Source: JBEVJK01 sp963791325
GTDB taxonomy: Bacteria > Pseudomonadota > Alphaproteobacteria > Rhizobiales > Rhizobiaceae
Direction of reading: 5' to 3'
DNA: 64,000 nt
NCBI GenBank assembly: GCA_963791325.1
Contig: CAWBRU010000018.1
Span: 333,015 to 397,014, forward strand
The notes under the pieces are model-generated. The model was not told the DNA's origin. It saw only the letters and a list, made by a program, of their open reading frames with translations, and did not search any database. Shown piece after piece: positions 53,351-62,254 of the stretch (its first letter is position 1; every line of letters begins with the position of its first letter). The position numbers and the translations under genes are program-made.

Positions 53351-53902
53351 ATGTTGCCAGCAGACGACGATGAAGCTGTTGCAAAGTGTGCTCTGCGACA
53401 CTCTATTTCCGAGGAGGCGGCTCGAGCGATACTCCTCTCCCTGCGCCAAAGCGGTGGCGCTATGGCCCAGTTCAACCATCCTGAACTGGGCGGCATGGGT
53501 CAGTGGTCGCGCGGCATGACAATGATCGGGGACATGTTCAACGATCGCCTTCGAGCCAAAGTAGAGGCGCTGGCCGCCGATCTCTCCGAGTACGTTCGCA
53601 CTCGCCCGAGTGACGCACGAATTGAGCCCGATGTCAGCTATCATGCGTCCTCCAAATTGGCCGGCAGTTGGTGGCCTGCCGAACTCGGCCAACCGTCCTC
53701 TGTTGGGGGGCAAGACAATCTTCGCTATGCTATCTTCCGATCTGCGGGACGCCTGGTAATTGACGACGCCGGCCGACTCTCGATCTATGACACGGCAGAT
53801 TATATCATCAACGGGATCAGCCAGTCACAGGCGAAAGACTTTACCCTTACATTGCACAGCCAACACGGGATAATCCGCGTTTCCGACCTGCGTAGGGTCT
53901 GA
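53351..53902 (+). CDS. Conserved hypothetical protein (183 residues)
   Basis: The N-terminus resembles a short helix-turn-helix-like helical region (EAVAKCALRHSISEEAARAI) followed by the well-conserved QSGGAMAQFNHPELGGMGQW and SRGMTMIGDMFNDRL block, then a beta-rich C-terminus (RRLVI-type: FRSAGRLVIDDAGRLSIYDT). I recall this protein in many rhizobia without a function. It lies between the H-NS-like and transglutaminase genes with no gap and a 2-base gap. Confidence 0.7.
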   Translation: MLPADDDEAVAKCALRHSISEEAARAILLSLRQSGGAMAQFNHPELGGMGQWSRGMTMIGDMFNDRLRAKVEALAADLSEYVRTRPSDARIEPDVSYHASSKLAGSWWPAELGQPSSVGGQDNLRYAIFRSAGRLVIDDAGRLSIYDTADYIINGISQSQAKDFTLTLHSQHGIIRVSDLRRV

Positions 53903-53904
53903 CG

Positions 53905-54771
53905 ATGACCGTTCGCTATCGTCTCGGCTGCAAGCTCTCCTACGCGATCAAGAGCCCAACGGCCTTTGTCTTCAATCTTGAAGTGGCAAAGCTGAGACGA
54001 CACCACGATCTGATAGAGAGCCTCGCGATCGAGCCTAAGTACGCCGTTCGGAGCTATGAAGCTCCAGCCACTTTGAACCGCTACTTTGGCATCACCGCGG
54101 GGTCAGGCCCTCTCGATATCCACTACCAAGGAGAGCTCACGCTTGATGAATTCCGGGCCGATCCGGCCGAAATCAGCGAAGTCGATGTTGGCAATCTTCC
54201 CCTCGACATCATGCCCTTCCTGTTGCCATCGCGCTACGTCTCGTCGGACCGCCTTTCTGACTTCGCCCAGCGAGAGTTCGGACAACTCGAGAGAGGCTAT
54301 TCGCGTGTTGTGGCCATCTGCAATTGGATCTACGACAACCTCGAATACCGCCCTGGCTCATCGGACGAGCAGACCACCGCCGACGAGAGCCTTTTGCTAC
54401 GGGCTGGTGTCTGCCGAGACTTCGCGCATCTCGGCATTTCCTTTTGTCGGGCGCTCGGCATCCCTGCCCGATTTGTGAGCTGCTACGCCTACGGTCTTGA
54501 GCCGAGCGACTTCCACGCCGTATTTGAGTCTTATCTAAATGGTCGCTGGTGGTTGTTCGACGCTACACGACAGGCAAATCTTGACGGCCTGGTGCGCATA
54601 GGAATCGGCCGTGATGCCGCTGAGATCGCGTTCGCCTCTCCCTTCGGCGAGATGGAAGCCGGACCGATCGAGATCAGCATCGAACACGCCGACAAAAGTG
54701 CTGAGCGAAGCGGTCGAACTCTCGATGCGATCGCGACCGAGGAACCTGCGCCCGATGCAGGAGCGAGATGA
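53905..54771 (+). CDS. Transglutaminase-like cysteine protease family protein
   Basis: A 288-residue protein with a beta N-terminal domain (SYAIKSPTAFVFNLEVAKLR) and a transglutaminase core with the triad visible: Cys in LLRAGVCRDFAHLGISFCRA, His in EPSDFHAVFESYLNGRWW and Asp in LFDATRQANL. No signal peptide. Likely amidase or protease activity; substrate unknown. It starts 2 bases after the preceding gene and is part of its operon. Confidence 0.85.
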   Translation: MTVRYRLGCKLSYAIKSPTAFVFNLEVAKLRRHHDLIESLAIEPKYAVRSYEAPATLNRYFGITAGSGPLDIHYQGELTLDEFRADPAEISEVDVGNLPLDIMPFLLPSRYVSSDRLSDFAQREFGQLERGYSRVVAICNWIYDNLEYRPGSSDEQTTADESLLLRAGVCRDFAHLGISFCRALGIPARFVSCYAYGLEPSDFHAVFESYLNGRWWLFDATRQANLDGLVRIGIGRDAAEIAFASPFGEMEAGPIEISIEHADKSAERSGRTLDAIATEEPAPDAGAR

Positions 54772-54913
54772 CTGGCCGTTGGACTCGGCAACCTGCAAAC
54801 CTGGCTGATGGCAAATCACTGAGGCCTGAAGCGCAAGCAGGTCGAGTTGCAGACTTTGTCCATGAACCTGGATTTCATTTTGAGGTTCCAGATCGCCTTC
54901 TCCAGAGCCGCGA

Positions 54914-55000
54914 TCAGTCGAGAAGACGGTTTGTCGAGAACTCCTCGATCAGCGACTCAAGCGCCGCCTCGAAGTCGTCTTGCCGCAATTGCTTGCTCAT
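54914..55000 (-). CDS. Possible 28-residue acidic peptide
   Basis: MSKQLRQDDFEAALESLIEE followed by FSTNRLLD. The sequence has an even helical amphipathic pattern and an ATG-to-TGA frame. It is just downstream of another possible tiny gene. No homology known to me. Confidence 0.3.
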   Translation of the reverse strand: MSKQLRQDDFEAALESLIEEFSTNRLLD

Positions 55001-55022
55001 CGCTTGCCATCCTGTTCTCAGC

Positions 55023-55136
55023 TCATTGCATAAGCCGGACGAGATAGTTCTCCGCCACGATCGCGGCGGCGATTGCCAGGATCGCCCAGGCTACTAGGGG
55101 CGGCGGGGGAGCTGGCGCATGATCCTCTCCTCGCAA
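55023..55136 (-). CDS. Possible 37-residue single-helix membrane peptide
   Basis: A TTG-started frame encoding a Pro-rich start and one membrane helix (LVAWAILAIAAAIVAENYLV) with a RLMQ end. The tail NYLVRLM is typical of small rhizobial membrane proteins. The start codon is uncertain. The rest of 54772-55562 has no recognised gene. Confidence 0.3.
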   Translation of the reverse strand: MRGEDHAPAPPPPLVAWAILAIAAAIVAENYLVRLMQ

Positions 55137-55562
55137 CCTGGAACATCGCACAACCGATCGGAGATTAGCTCATCGCCGGAGATCTGACATCCATCTGTCC
55201 TGGCGGCGCCAGAACACCTTTTCTCGACGTACGCTCGAACGGCGCGCACACCGGGAACGTTGTCTTCGAGTGTTCCCAGTGGCTCTTTGGCCAGCGACCC
55301 CTTGGGGGACCGACTGGCTTAGTTGGCATCCGTCTTTGCGGCTGTCTCAGGCGGCGCTTCAGGCCGGTGCTGAGGCCAAAGGCGAGCGGTGCGATCACAC
55401 GCCTCTGACCGCACACCAAGGGCCGGCTAGCCGGGTATTTCGGATCTCGACGACAAGCCGGGAGAGCTGGAAGGCATCAAACAATGCTATCCCCCTCGCA
55501 TAATCACGGCTCAACGATGCTGCCTGATAAGAACTGCTGAAGGGGAGCCTCAGCTACGGGGA
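55137..55562. other. Gene-free stretch
   Basis: About 425 bases without a gene or clear regulatory element. Confidence 0.35.
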
Positions 55563-56204
55563 CTAGGATGAACCCGTGTCAGAGTTGGACGCGCTTATCG
55601 GCTTCGATTCCGGCGATCCCTTGTGGCGCAAAAAAATCGAAAGGACCACCAGGACGGCAGTGGAGAGAAACTCGGACTGCCAGTTCTGGAAGGATTCGAA
55701 CCAGACCTGGGCGTCAAACAGGTAGCTCGCAGCAGACTGGGGGCTCCCGCCGTGCAGCACCCCATCAGCGTTAGCTGCTTTGAAGCTGCCCCACCAGTGC
55801 AATGCGATCGAGATAAGAAAAAGCAGCGCGAGCGCCAATCCGAGCGAGTAGGCATATAGCCAAGCCAACAAGGGATGGCGGTGACGAAGTTTGGATGGGA
55901 TTTCGTCGTTCGGCCTGTCGGGCGAGTCGGGATCGCGGGACTCCGACGACCCTCTCTGGAACAGGATCGCCGTGAGAATGACATAGATCGACATCTGCAA
56001 GAACTCGCTTTCCCAGTTCTCGAACAGCGCAGACCAGAACTCGCCGGTCACCAAGTAAGCGAGCAACCCGATTGGTCGGGCTCCGTGCTGAGTAAGCTCC
56101 TGATTGAATGAGGCACGCCCAGTCAGCACCATCACGAACAGGCTCAACAAGAACATGGCCGTTAGCGCGATGGTCAGGCCACTGTCTTTCACGAAGCGCT
56201 TCAT
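55563..56204 (-). CDS. DUF6766 family membrane protein
   Basis: A 213-residue protein with four hydrophobic helices (IALTAMFLLSLFVMVLTGRA; LQMSIYVILTAILF; LYAYSLGLALALLFLISIAL; STAVLVVLSIFLRHKG) and the duplicated motif FENWESEFLQM / FQNWQSEFLST that defines DUF6766. The ATG 56204 (MKRFVKDSG) is preferred over 56231. Common in rhizobial stress regions; role unknown. Confidence 0.82.
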   Translation of the reverse strand: MKRFVKDSGLTIALTAMFLLSLFVMVLTGRASFNQELTQHGARPIGLLAYLVTGEFWSALFENWESEFLQMSIYVILTAILFQRGSSESRDPDSPDRPNDEIPSKLRHRHPLLAWLYAYSLGLALALLFLISIALHWWGSFKAANADGVLHGGSPQSAASYLFDAQVWFESFQNWQSEFLSTAVLVVLSIFLRHKGSPESKPISASNSDTGSS

Positions 56205-56235
56205 TGCCGTCTCCCCTACTATCCGAGCCATATGT

Positions 56236-56550
56236 TCAGAGCGGTGGCTCCTTGAGCATAAACCCCATGCTCACGGCTTGTGCGCGCAGCTTCCGATACT
56301 CCTGCTCGACCTTGTGGCTGGCTGCCTCACGCGTGCCTGCAACGCCGCGTTCGCTGCCTTGCACCACGCGCGGGGTGCCCACCTCCTTGATCAGCGCTGT
56401 CATCGCCCAGAACCAAACGCTGTCCGGTGGCGCGCCCGTAGCTTGATAGATGCGACCTATCTTGAGATCGACATCCCAGGCTGAGTAATGGTTCTGCTTA
56501 TTGGCGCCCCACGTAGAATCCCAGCGATATTGGAGCTGTTGCTCGGCCAT
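56236..56550 (-). CDS. Module copy 2, gene C: about 104-residue protein
   Basis: Starts MAEQQLQYRWDSTWGANKQN, with SVWFWAMTALIKEVGTPRVV in the middle and the helix ASHKVEQEYRKLRAQAVSMG near the end. It parallels the protein at 42247-42573 in length and in spaced W/Y and helix motifs. The ATG overlaps the stop of gene B as TGATG. No known family. Confidence 0.6.
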   Translation of the reverse strand: MAEQQLQYRWDSTWGANKQNHYSAWDVDLKIGRIYQATGAPPDSVWFWAMTALIKEVGTPRVVQGSERGVAGTREAASHKVEQEYRKLRAQAVSMGFMLKEPPL

Positions 56551-56720
56551 CATCGGGCCCGCCATACGACCAGCAGCAGGTTTGCGAGCAGGAGCCCTAA
56601 GAACACGGCACCGAAGATGACCGGGTCCATCGGCGGCAGCTGGAGCAAGTAGAGGAGGCCAGCACTCAACAGGAACACAACCAGCAAAAGTCCGGCGACG
56701 ATGGCCGAGACCAGGTGCAT
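56550..56720 (-). CDS. Module copy 2, gene B: 56-residue two-helix membrane protein
   Basis: MHLVSAIVAGLLLVVFLLSA starts the first helix; the second is IFGAVFLGLLLANLLLVVW, ending RAR. It overlaps gene A upstream (TGATG) and gene C downstream (TGATG). Size, topology and position equal those of 42077-42250. Confidence 0.58.
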   Translation of the reverse strand: MHLVSAIVAGLLLVVFLLSAGLLYLLQLPPMDPVIFGAVFLGLLLANLLLVVWRAR

Positions 56721-56944
56721 CACTCCGCCTCGTAGAACAGCGGCTTGCGCCGCGCCGGCTTCTTCACCGCCGCCGGCTTCTGGGCTCGGCCGGCGAGATC
56801 CATGAAGCGGGAGTTGGCTCTGACCGTCAGGCGCTGGCCGGTGGCCTCCAGCTCAATCGTCACGGTGCCATCGCCAGCCCAGCCAACCAAGCGGACGACG
56901 CCGTGGAGGGTGGCGTCGTCGCCGACGCTTAACTTCGCTGCCAT
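56720..56944 (-). CDS. Module copy 2, gene A: small beta-rich protein with basic tail
   Basis: A 74-residue protein: MAAKLSVGDDATLHGVVRLV, strands GTVTIELEATGQRLTVRANS, and the tail KKPARRKPLFYEAE. It is a clear paralogue of 41840-42064 (74 residues). Family unknown; a small barrel is inferred from the strand pattern. Confidence 0.62.
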   Translation of the reverse strand: MAAKLSVGDDATLHGVVRLVGWAGDGTVTIELEATGQRLTVRANSRFMDLAGRAQKPAAVKKPARRKPLFYEAE

Positions 56945-57959
56945 CGCGGCTCTCCAATCGAGGCGGTCGCGGCGGGCGTGCTGCCTTGAGAGCGGTCCGC
57001 GCCGCGACCGGGACGGGAGGCAGGTTGGACGCCACGCTTACCGTCCACTGCTTACAATTCACGCGGCGGCGCTTGGATCCGCTCGCACGACAACTGATGA
57101 TGTCGAAATGCGTCCAGTCATCGTACCGCGAGGTTCCGGTGAGCTTTTTCCATTTTCGAGGAGGTATTCTAACTCTTCGTTGTCTGACCGAAGCCAGCGT
57201 GAACCTCCGATGCCTGCGACGTGAACGGCGACCAGGGTGCAGCCTAATCTCCAACTCCGCATTGGTCAGCGCCAGCGAGCTCCACACCGGCTATATCGTT
57301 CGAGGAGGCTGGCCCTAGGAGATCGAGCAGAAGCGGGCACGAGCTGAGCGCCAAATATGGGAAGTTGCTAAGTAAAGGGCGTCGAGTTCAAGCACTACCC
57401 GTCGATTGATCCCGGCTATGCGGTCTCCTGGGTCGGGAGTGAACTCTGCTTTCACGTCTGGATCCGCCGCGACGGTTCGCCCGAGCCGCTGATCTTCATC
57501 AATCCGGCCGACGAGAAGCAGTTCGGCGGGGAGATACCAAGCGACTGCACTCGGGCGGCGCCGATGTGGTGGACCGGGCCCGCCGGGCACCGACGCCAAG
57601 CTGCCTGTGCTGCTTTAGGCTATGCCCGAGCCGATCCGGCAAATGGTCCAACCTGCAATGAGGCTAGGGCTGCCCCGTTACGGCGCAAGAAGCTGAAGGG
57701 TGTGGAGGAACCTCAATCCCGGCCCCCCAGTCTGTGATAGGTAACCATCCGGTCCGGCCAATGGACGCGAGGCATGAGGGCGCTTACCCAGGTCTCGGGT
57801 CGAGGAAATCGCCGCGAATTTCTCTTGTAGGAAATTTTCGCGTCCACCCAAGCCGCTTGTCATACGAGCCCTCTAATGCTTGTTCCGCTGCAGGCCTACT
57901 CTGGCCGAGGGAGCCACAGCGGCGTACGTTGAGCGGCTGGCGTTGAAGAGAGATCGTCC
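56945..57959. other. Gene-poor stretch with a possible decayed gene
   Basis: About 1 kb. A plus-strand frame from about 57375 to 57737 (HYPSIDPGYAVSWVGSELCF; IRRDGSPEPLIFINPADEKQ) looks protein-like but has a stop just upstream and no start codon, so it is probably a remnant. Nothing else recognised. Confidence 0.35.
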
Positions 57960-58169
57960 ATGGTTGAGCAGCACGGTACCACCAAGGCGCCGTCGCGGAA
58001 GCAGCAGACGCCCGAGGCGATTGCTGAAAACGGCGAGCTCCTACGCAAGCCAGAGGCGCTGCGCCAGTTCACCTGGTTGCTTGCCGACATGACGGCCGAA
58101 CAAACGATCGCGACGGCCGTCTATCAGGAAATCGGCCGGCTCAAGGAGGCCGGGATCGCGGACGAGTAG
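57960..58169 (+). CDS. Small hypothetical helical protein
   Basis: A 69-residue product: MVEQHGTTKAPSRKQQTPEA then RKPEALRQFTWLLADMTAEQ and a helical end. No family recognised; the ribosome site (GAAGAGAG) is moderate. Transcribed away from module copy 2. Confidence 0.4.
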   Translation: MVEQHGTTKAPSRKQQTPEAIAENGELLRKPEALRQFTWLLADMTAEQTIATAVYQEIGRLKEAGIADE

Positions 58170-58790
58170 GCGTTCGGCAGAGTTTTGCTCAGGCTGACGC
58201 TCGAAGGCCCTGGCTTGGTGCCGGCGCTGCTATGCGGCACGGCCGAAAACAACGCCGCTCTCGAACTCGCGCTAACCGAGACGCGGCAGCTATTCACTCG
58301 CAGCCGCCGGCGTCGCTGGGAATTTGGCTGAGCCGCGCTGGGCCTGAGTCCGGTACTTCTGGCGGCGCGTATGTCGCTGGGGACCGGCCTTTGCTGACGC
58401 GCGAGCGCATGCCGAGCAGTCGGCCAGTCTCGCACGAAGCTGTAGGTCAAGGAGCCACAGCCAAATTTGCCGTTCGATCGTCTATTGTCGCATTCGGGCC
58501 GAAAGCCGACCGTCAGCTTCAGGGGCGCGGAACGCGAGTGCTGACAATCGGGCGAAACAGGGTCAACTTATCAAGGCCATTCGGTTCGATGGTTGATCGT
58601 GATTTCGAGATAAGAGATCGCTCTTGGCGCAGTTCACTTCATACCCGATGCTACGCGAAGCTACGAGTACGGCCCGTGGATCGCGACTAAGCTGCCAAGT
58701 TCCCCTTATCACTAACCAAGATCGGAATGACGGCCGTTAGCAGGTTATCGCTCCCCGCCTCACGCGGTTGAGCAGCGAAGGTTGGAGAAC
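58170..58790. other. Gene-free stretch
   Basis: About 620 bases with only short frames; nothing recognised. Confidence 0.35.
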
Positions 58791-59186
58791 GTGGACGATC
58801 CCTTCCTGAACTACTTCGCGCTGGGCGTCCTCGTTTTCGTAGTGGTTGTCCTGTTCTACGGCATCATCGCGATCCACGACATTCCTTACCGGATCGCCAA
58901 GTCGCGACACCATCCCCATCAGGATGCCATTCACGCAGCCGGCTGGGTCAGCCTGTTCACGCTTCACGTGTTGTGGCCGTTCCTTTGGATCTGGGCGATG
59001 GCATATCGACCGGAACGTGGCTGGGGTTTCGCACAAAGCTCGGCAACCGAGCCCTTGAACGAGGAGATTGCGGACCTTCGCGCACGCCTGGCGCGACTTG
59101 AACAACAGGTGAGCCCGCCAGCGGAGACGATGGCAGGCAATGCGGTACCGGAAGTGCTAAAGCCGTCAGGAACAGGGGAGCGCTAA
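58791..59186 (+). CDS. DUF3302 (YiaW-like) membrane protein
   Basis: A 131-residue protein with DPFLNYFALGVLVFVVVVLF, IPYRIAKSRHHPHQDAIHAA and a second helix (SLFTLHVLWPFLWIWAMAY), then a coiled coil (ADLRARLARLEQQV). Matches E. coli YiaW in its first part. Starts at GTG 58791 (a TTG at 58782 is possible). The TAA overlaps the next ATG (TAATG), and YiaW/YiaV-type pairing with a HlyD-like protein is the norm. Confidence 0.8.
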   Translation: MDDPFLNYFALGVLVFVVVVLFYGIIAIHDIPYRIAKSRHHPHQDAIHAAGWVSLFTLHVLWPFLWIWAMAYRPERGWGFAQSSATEPLNEEIADLRARLARLEQQVSPPAETMAGNAVPEVLKPSGTGER

Positions 59187-60324
59187 TGGAACTGCTACTC
59201 ATCCTGATTTACGTGGCGTTCTGCTACGCGGTCTTCAAGATTTTTCGCATCCCGGTCAACCAGTGGTCGCTGTCAACGGCAGCTCTCGGAGGCATCATTG
59301 GCATTTCGCTACTCCTCCTGGTGATGAACTACAATCATCCGTTCACTGCGCAGGCGCGCATCTACTATGCGGCAACTCCCATCCTGGCTGGCGTGAGGGG
59401 ACGAGTGACCGACGTGCCAGTCGAGGCCAATACGCCCTTGAAAGAAGGGAATGTGCTGTTCCGCATCGATCCGAAGCCATTTCAGTATGCGGTGGACCAG
59501 AGGAAGGCAATGCTGGCCGAAGCGCAGCAGAACGTCGAGCAGCTGAGAGCAACATTGGATCAGGCCGCGGCCGAGACGCACCGCCTAGAGGCGCAACTTC
59601 AGTTTGCTCAGGAGAACTTCGATAGGCAGGAACAGCTGTTCCAGAAGAAGGTCATCGCCAAAGCCGCGCTCGACACCTTCCAGCGCAACGTCGACACCGC
59701 GACACAGTCGCTCGCAGGAGCCCATGCCGCCGAGGAACGGGCCCGGCTCGCTTATTCCAGCCAGATCGGAGGCGTCAACACCTCAGTGGCTCAGCTTCAA
59801 GCGCAGCTCAGTGATGCTGAGTTCGATCTCGATCAGACCACCGTGCGAGCGCCGAGCACCGGCTTCGTTACCCAGGTCGCGCTCCGGCCGGGCATGTACG
59901 TGGTTCCGGCTCCCCTGCGTCCGGTGATGGTGTTCATCAACAGGGGCAGCGGCGACGAAAAGCTGATCGGAGCCTTCCAGCAGAACTCGCTGCAACGCGT
60001 TCTGGCTGGCGATGACGCCGAGATTGCGTTCACGGCGGTGCCGGAAGAATCTTCAAGGGCAAGGTCGTGCGCGTGCTGGACGCCATTGCCGCCGGCCAAC
60101 TGCAGGCAACAGGAACTCTCCAGGACTTCAATCTGCAGGCAGATGATGCCCGCGCTCTAGCCGAAATCGAGGTTGTGGACAGCACGAAGGGGTACCAGAT
60201 CCCGCTCGGTGCGACGGCGCAAATTGCGATACTTACGCACTACTGGCACCACGTCGCCCTGCTTCGGCGTATTCTGCTGCGCATGCGCAGCTGGGAGAAC
60301 TACGTCTTTCTAGAGGGACATTGA
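59186..60324 (+). CDS. HlyD/YiaV-like membrane fusion protein (frameshifted near 60047)
   Basis: A membrane fusion protein of about 379 residues. It has N-terminal helices (LLLILIYVAFCYAVFKIFRI; GIIGISLLLLVMNYNHPFTA), a lipoyl part (GRVTDVPVEANTPLKEGNVL), a long coiled-coil hairpin and DLDQTTVRAPSTGFVTQVAL. After AEIAFTAVPE the frame must change to read FKGKVVRVLDAIAAGQLQAT and TKGYQIPLGATAQIAILTHY to 60324. One missing G near 60047 explains it. Uncorrected, translation ends at 60160 with a scrambled tail. Cotranscribed with DUF3302. Confidence 0.82.
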
Positions 60325-60626
60325 AACAAGGCCGACAACTGGCGCACTCGGCGGTCTTGAGCGTGGTCACGTCTATGTCCGCTTGTCCGCAATTGAAGTC
60401 TCGCCTTTACGACCGACATGTGGCGCAAAGCTACCGTTCGTTTCGCGGGCGAGCGCGAGTCAGCGGTGGGCCGAGGGCGCGGACGCGCAGCTTCTGGCAA
60501 TCAGATGATGCAATCGGAGCGTCAGATCAGGAGCCCTTGATAGTCTTTTAGTCCCCCGTATACACACGGGCGTTTGAGGCTTAAAATTGGCCCGCAATTG
60601 ATCCCTCAGCTGACCGGGAGTTGGTC
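60325..60626. other. Gene-free spacer
   Basis: About 300 bases; no clear terminator or promoter. Confidence 0.3.
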
Positions 60627-61997
60627 ATGAAGCGGATGAACGACATCCCTTTCGAGACAGCTCTGGGTGAATATGTCGAAGAAATGCTCCACGCCTGCAC
60701 TCGCTGCGGGAAGTGCGTCGAGGTTTGTCCGAGCCTCGAGCCGGCCGGCATCGCGGATGCAAACTCCGAAGAAACCATCAGCGGCATCGTTGAACTGATA
60801 AGCGGCGGCCATGGCCCGGAAGCGTCGCGCAGATGGGCGCAGTCGTGCATGCAGAGCGGGGCCTGCATCAAGGCCTGCGACTATGGCGTCAATCCGCGCT
60901 TCTTGCTCTCCATAGCACGGCTTGGCATGGCGAGATCGGAGAAAGAGCATGCCGAACGACGTCGACAGGGCGTGGAGAAATACCGCGAAGGCAGTCGCGG
61001 AGTGACGGTGCTTTCCCGCCTGCAACTCGAGCCAGACGCGCTCGAACGACTGGGTCAAAAATCGGCCTCGGTGAGCGCCCCCCTCGAGGCGCCGGACTTC
61101 GTGTTCTACACCGGCTGCAACGTGCTCAAGACCCCGCACATCGCCTTGCTCGCCCTCGACATCATGGATGCCCTAGGTGTCAGCTACCAGGTGATGGGCG
61201 GACCGAGCCACTGTTGCGGCATCCTCCAGCTCAAGTCCGGCGACGTCGAGATGGCCGGTCGTTTGGGCTTAAGCAGCATGGAGAAAATGTCTCACTCGAA
61301 CTCGGGGCAGGTGATCGCCTGGTGCCCAATGTGCTACGTCCAGTACACGGGAACGATTTTGCCCACGGCCGAGCGACAACGTGGTTCGCGGCCATTCGAG
61401 ATGCATCCGTTCATGCGCTTTCTCGGTGACCGGCTGGCACAGCTCAAGCCGCAGATGCGGAGCCGGGTTGACATGCGGGTCGCGCTGCACAGGCACCCAG
61501 GCGTGCCCGGAGTGGTAGAAGCCGCCGCTGAGATCCTGAAGATGATCCCCGGCATCGAACTGGTGGATCTCCATCAGCCGGCGGTCGGTTTGCAGAGCGT
61601 GAATGTTGGCGCCCTACCAAAGTTCAGACGCGAATTGCAGCTTATGGAACTCGAAGCTGCGCGCCATGCAGGTATCGATGCACTTGTTGCGATATATCAC
61701 TCCGATCATCGCGAATTGTGCGCGCATGAGCGAGACTGGCCCTTCCGCATCATAAATATCCTTGAAGTGGTGGGCGAAAGCATGGGGTTGCACCGACACG
61801 ATCGCTACAAGCAGCTCAAACTCATGCAAGACGCCGATCAGATCGTCGCAGACTGCAGTGAGCTCATCGCAAAGCACTCGCTGGATCCCGCCAATGCGCG
61901 GGAAGTGGTGGTCAGGGTGATGCTCGGTGACCAGCCGCTTCCGCTGAAGGGGGGGCTTCCCCAGGAACCGCGCGCAGGGGTCATGGCGCCGTCGTAG
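60627..61997 (+). CDS. Fe-S oxidoreductase subunit with CCG domains (HdrD/GlpC-like)
   Basis: A 456-residue protein. The N-terminal ferredoxin-like domain has HACTRCGKCVEVCP and CMQSGACIKAC (two Fe-S cluster motifs, the second atypical). A first CCG domain has TGCNVLKTPH and GGPSHCCGILQLKSGD; the second has AWCPMCYVQYTG but lacks the usual CCG end. The related proteins pass electrons to or from quinones or disulfides with a FAD partner; no partner gene is adjacent. The start at 60627 follows CCGGGAGTTGG. Confidence 0.8.
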   Translation: MKRMNDIPFETALGEYVEEMLHACTRCGKCVEVCPSLEPAGIADANSEETISGIVELISGGHGPEASRRWAQSCMQSGACIKACDYGVNPRFLLSIARLGMARSEKEHAERRRQGVEKYREGSRGVTVLSRLQLEPDALERLGQKSASVSAPLEAPDFVFYTGCNVLKTPHIALLALDIMDALGVSYQVMGGPSHCCGILQLKSGDVEMAGRLGLSSMEKMSHSNSGQVIAWCPMCYVQYTGTILPTAERQRGSRPFEMHPFMRFLGDRLAQLKPQMRSRVDMRVALHRHPGVPGVVEAAAEILKMIPGIELVDLHQPAVGLQSVNVGALPKFRRELQLMELEAARHAGIDALVAIYHSDHRELCAHERDWPFRIINILEVVGESMGLHRHDRYKQLKLMQDADQIVADCSELIAKHSLDPANAREVVVRVMLGDQPLPLKGGLPQEPRAGVMAPS

Positions 61998-62254
61998 CGA
62001 ACTTGACTTAGCTTATGGGCGCAACTGAAAAATGAAGCGTGCTCGTCGCCAATGTCTGCTTCTAGGATTTGGCCAGGGTGGCTTCTACAGCCAAACCGGG
62101 CGCAAAGCTGACGCTAGCGTCAGCGCGGACACAAGTCGGCGTCGGTGGCAGACGCTCTTGGTCACCAACTGACATGTCGGCGTTAGGTGGGCAGTGCTAG
62201 GCTGGTCAGCAAAGGCGAGGAGCGTTGGCGGGTCATGCAACGAGACAAAGCGCC

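Noticed and set aside
17396..57959. CRISPR array or known anti-phage defence system
   Set aside because: No regular short repeats with spacers, cas genes, restriction-modification, toxin-antitoxin, retron or other recognised defence domains were found in the accessory DNA.
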